DNA from: Halochromatium salexigens
GTDB taxonomy: Bacteria > Pseudomonadota > Gammaproteobacteria > Chromatiales > Chromatiaceae
Assembly: GCF_016653295.1 (NCBI RefSeq)
Contig: NZ_NHSF01000005.1
Coordinates: forward strand, 1-64,000
Length of the DNA: 64,000 nt
Direction of reading: 5' to 3'
Positions 63,708 to 64,000 of this stretch are shown one piece after another; the first letter of the stretch is position 1, and each line of letters opens with the position of its first letter. A program made the position numbers and the translations under genes. Below the pieces are notes generated by a model. It was not told where the DNA came from. It worked only from the letters and a program-made list of their open reading frames with translations, and did not search any database.

Positions 63708-64000
63708 TCAAACCGCTGTCGCGACCAGGAGACGGGTCTGCATCGGACGGCGGGTTGGGCGTAGCTGGATGCCGCCAAAGCCCGCCTCGCGCAGCATCGC
63801 CTCGAGTTCATGGGGCGGGCGCGGTCGACCACTGCCCATCGCCAGCAAATAGAGGCCGAAATAGGCATCGCCGATCGGCTCGGCGCCCGGCGTCTCGGCC
63901 ATGGGCTCAGCCAGCAGCAGGGTCGCGCCGCGCTCCAGCGACGCCCGCACCGCCTGCAGGATCTGCAGCGCCTGGTCGTCGTCGTGGTCATGCACCACCC
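63708..64000 (-). CDS. crtF: Carotenoid O-methyltransferase, C-terminal part (3' end inside window)
   Basis: The last about 97 residues of a SAM-dependent methyltransferase; the N-terminal part lies beyond base 64000. VHDHDDDQALQILQAVR and GATLLLAEPMAETPG are the conserved end of the hydroxyneurosporene/demethylspheroidene O-methyltransferase family, which makes spirilloxanthin-series carotenoids. Its place directly upstream of bchC fits the crtEF-bchCXYZ-puf order of purple bacteria and supports the assignment; from this fragment alone another O-methyltransferase could not be excluded. Confidence 0.85.
   Translation of the reverse strand, partial: VVHDHDDDQALQILQAVRASLERGATLLLAEPMAETPGAEPIGDAYFGLYLLAMGSGRPRPPHELEAMLREAGFGGIQLRPTRRPMQTRLLVATAV

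Overview
The window comes from a high-GC gammaproteobacterial purple sulfur bacterium (Chromatiaceae type). Three blocks together support this: a photosynthesis cluster in the order crtF-bchCXYZ-pufB1A1LMC-B2A2B3A3, a cytoplasmic sulfite-oxidation block sat-aprM-aprB-aprA, and a gyrA-serC-(serA)-pheA-hisC-tyrA cluster in the usual gammaproteobacterial order. I cannot resolve genus or species.

Layout. 1-372: end of a PIN-domain toxin. 736-7723: a translationally coupled set of a phosphonate-type binding protein and two paralogous membrane cyclic-di-GMP enzymes. 7816-12686: cobalamin genes, cobI-cobJ on the plus strand facing a split cobZ plus cobK on the minus strand. A Fur-type box then separates cobZ from hemP. 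13203-17100: phosphatidylserine synthase, an orphan diaphorase pair hoxE-hoxF, and a lytic transglycosylase. 17351-23274: a poorly understood cluster of an unknown protein, a VWA protein with a damaged zinc motif, a MoxR-type AAA ATPase, a membrane protein and a trypsin-like protease. 23325-27423: binding protein, outer-membrane barrel and GGDEF/EAL protein. 27439-31017: sdhCDAB and sdhE. 31132-32346: glycosyltransferase with GtrA domain. 32509-39554: sat, a 47-codon coupled ORF, aprMBA, small unknowns, a SlyD-like isomerase and cysC. 40006-50217: tyrA, hisC, pheA, serA, serC, gyrA and uvrC. 50400-52754: a phosphatase-superfamily protein, uppP and a small membrane protein, ending in a strong terminator. 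52868-64000: the puf-bch-crt block, all on the minus strand.

How it fits together. crtF, bchCXYZ and puf make carotenoid, bacteriochlorophyll a, the LH1 antenna and the reaction centre. aprMBA and sat oxidise sulfite to sulfate and feed electrons to the quinone pool. sdh also exchanges electrons with quinone. At least three c-di-GMP enzymes, each encoded in a cluster with a periplasmic binding protein, suggest extracellular solutes are read into lifestyle decisions.

The most striking observation is upstream of puf. The bchC promoter (two CrtJ/PpsR-like palindromes over the -35 and -10) and the first about 66 bases of bchC occur a second time there, heading an intact 131-codon chimeric ORF in the place where pufQ sits in other phototrophs. 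Other points are a 145-residue Ala/Glu/Pro-rich tail on PufC, a HEXXH-to-HQXXH change in the VWA partner of the MoxR ATPase, orphan HoxEF, and a terminator-like hairpin just before sat. No rRNA, tRNA, CRISPR array, insertion sequence or cobalamin riboswitch was recognised.
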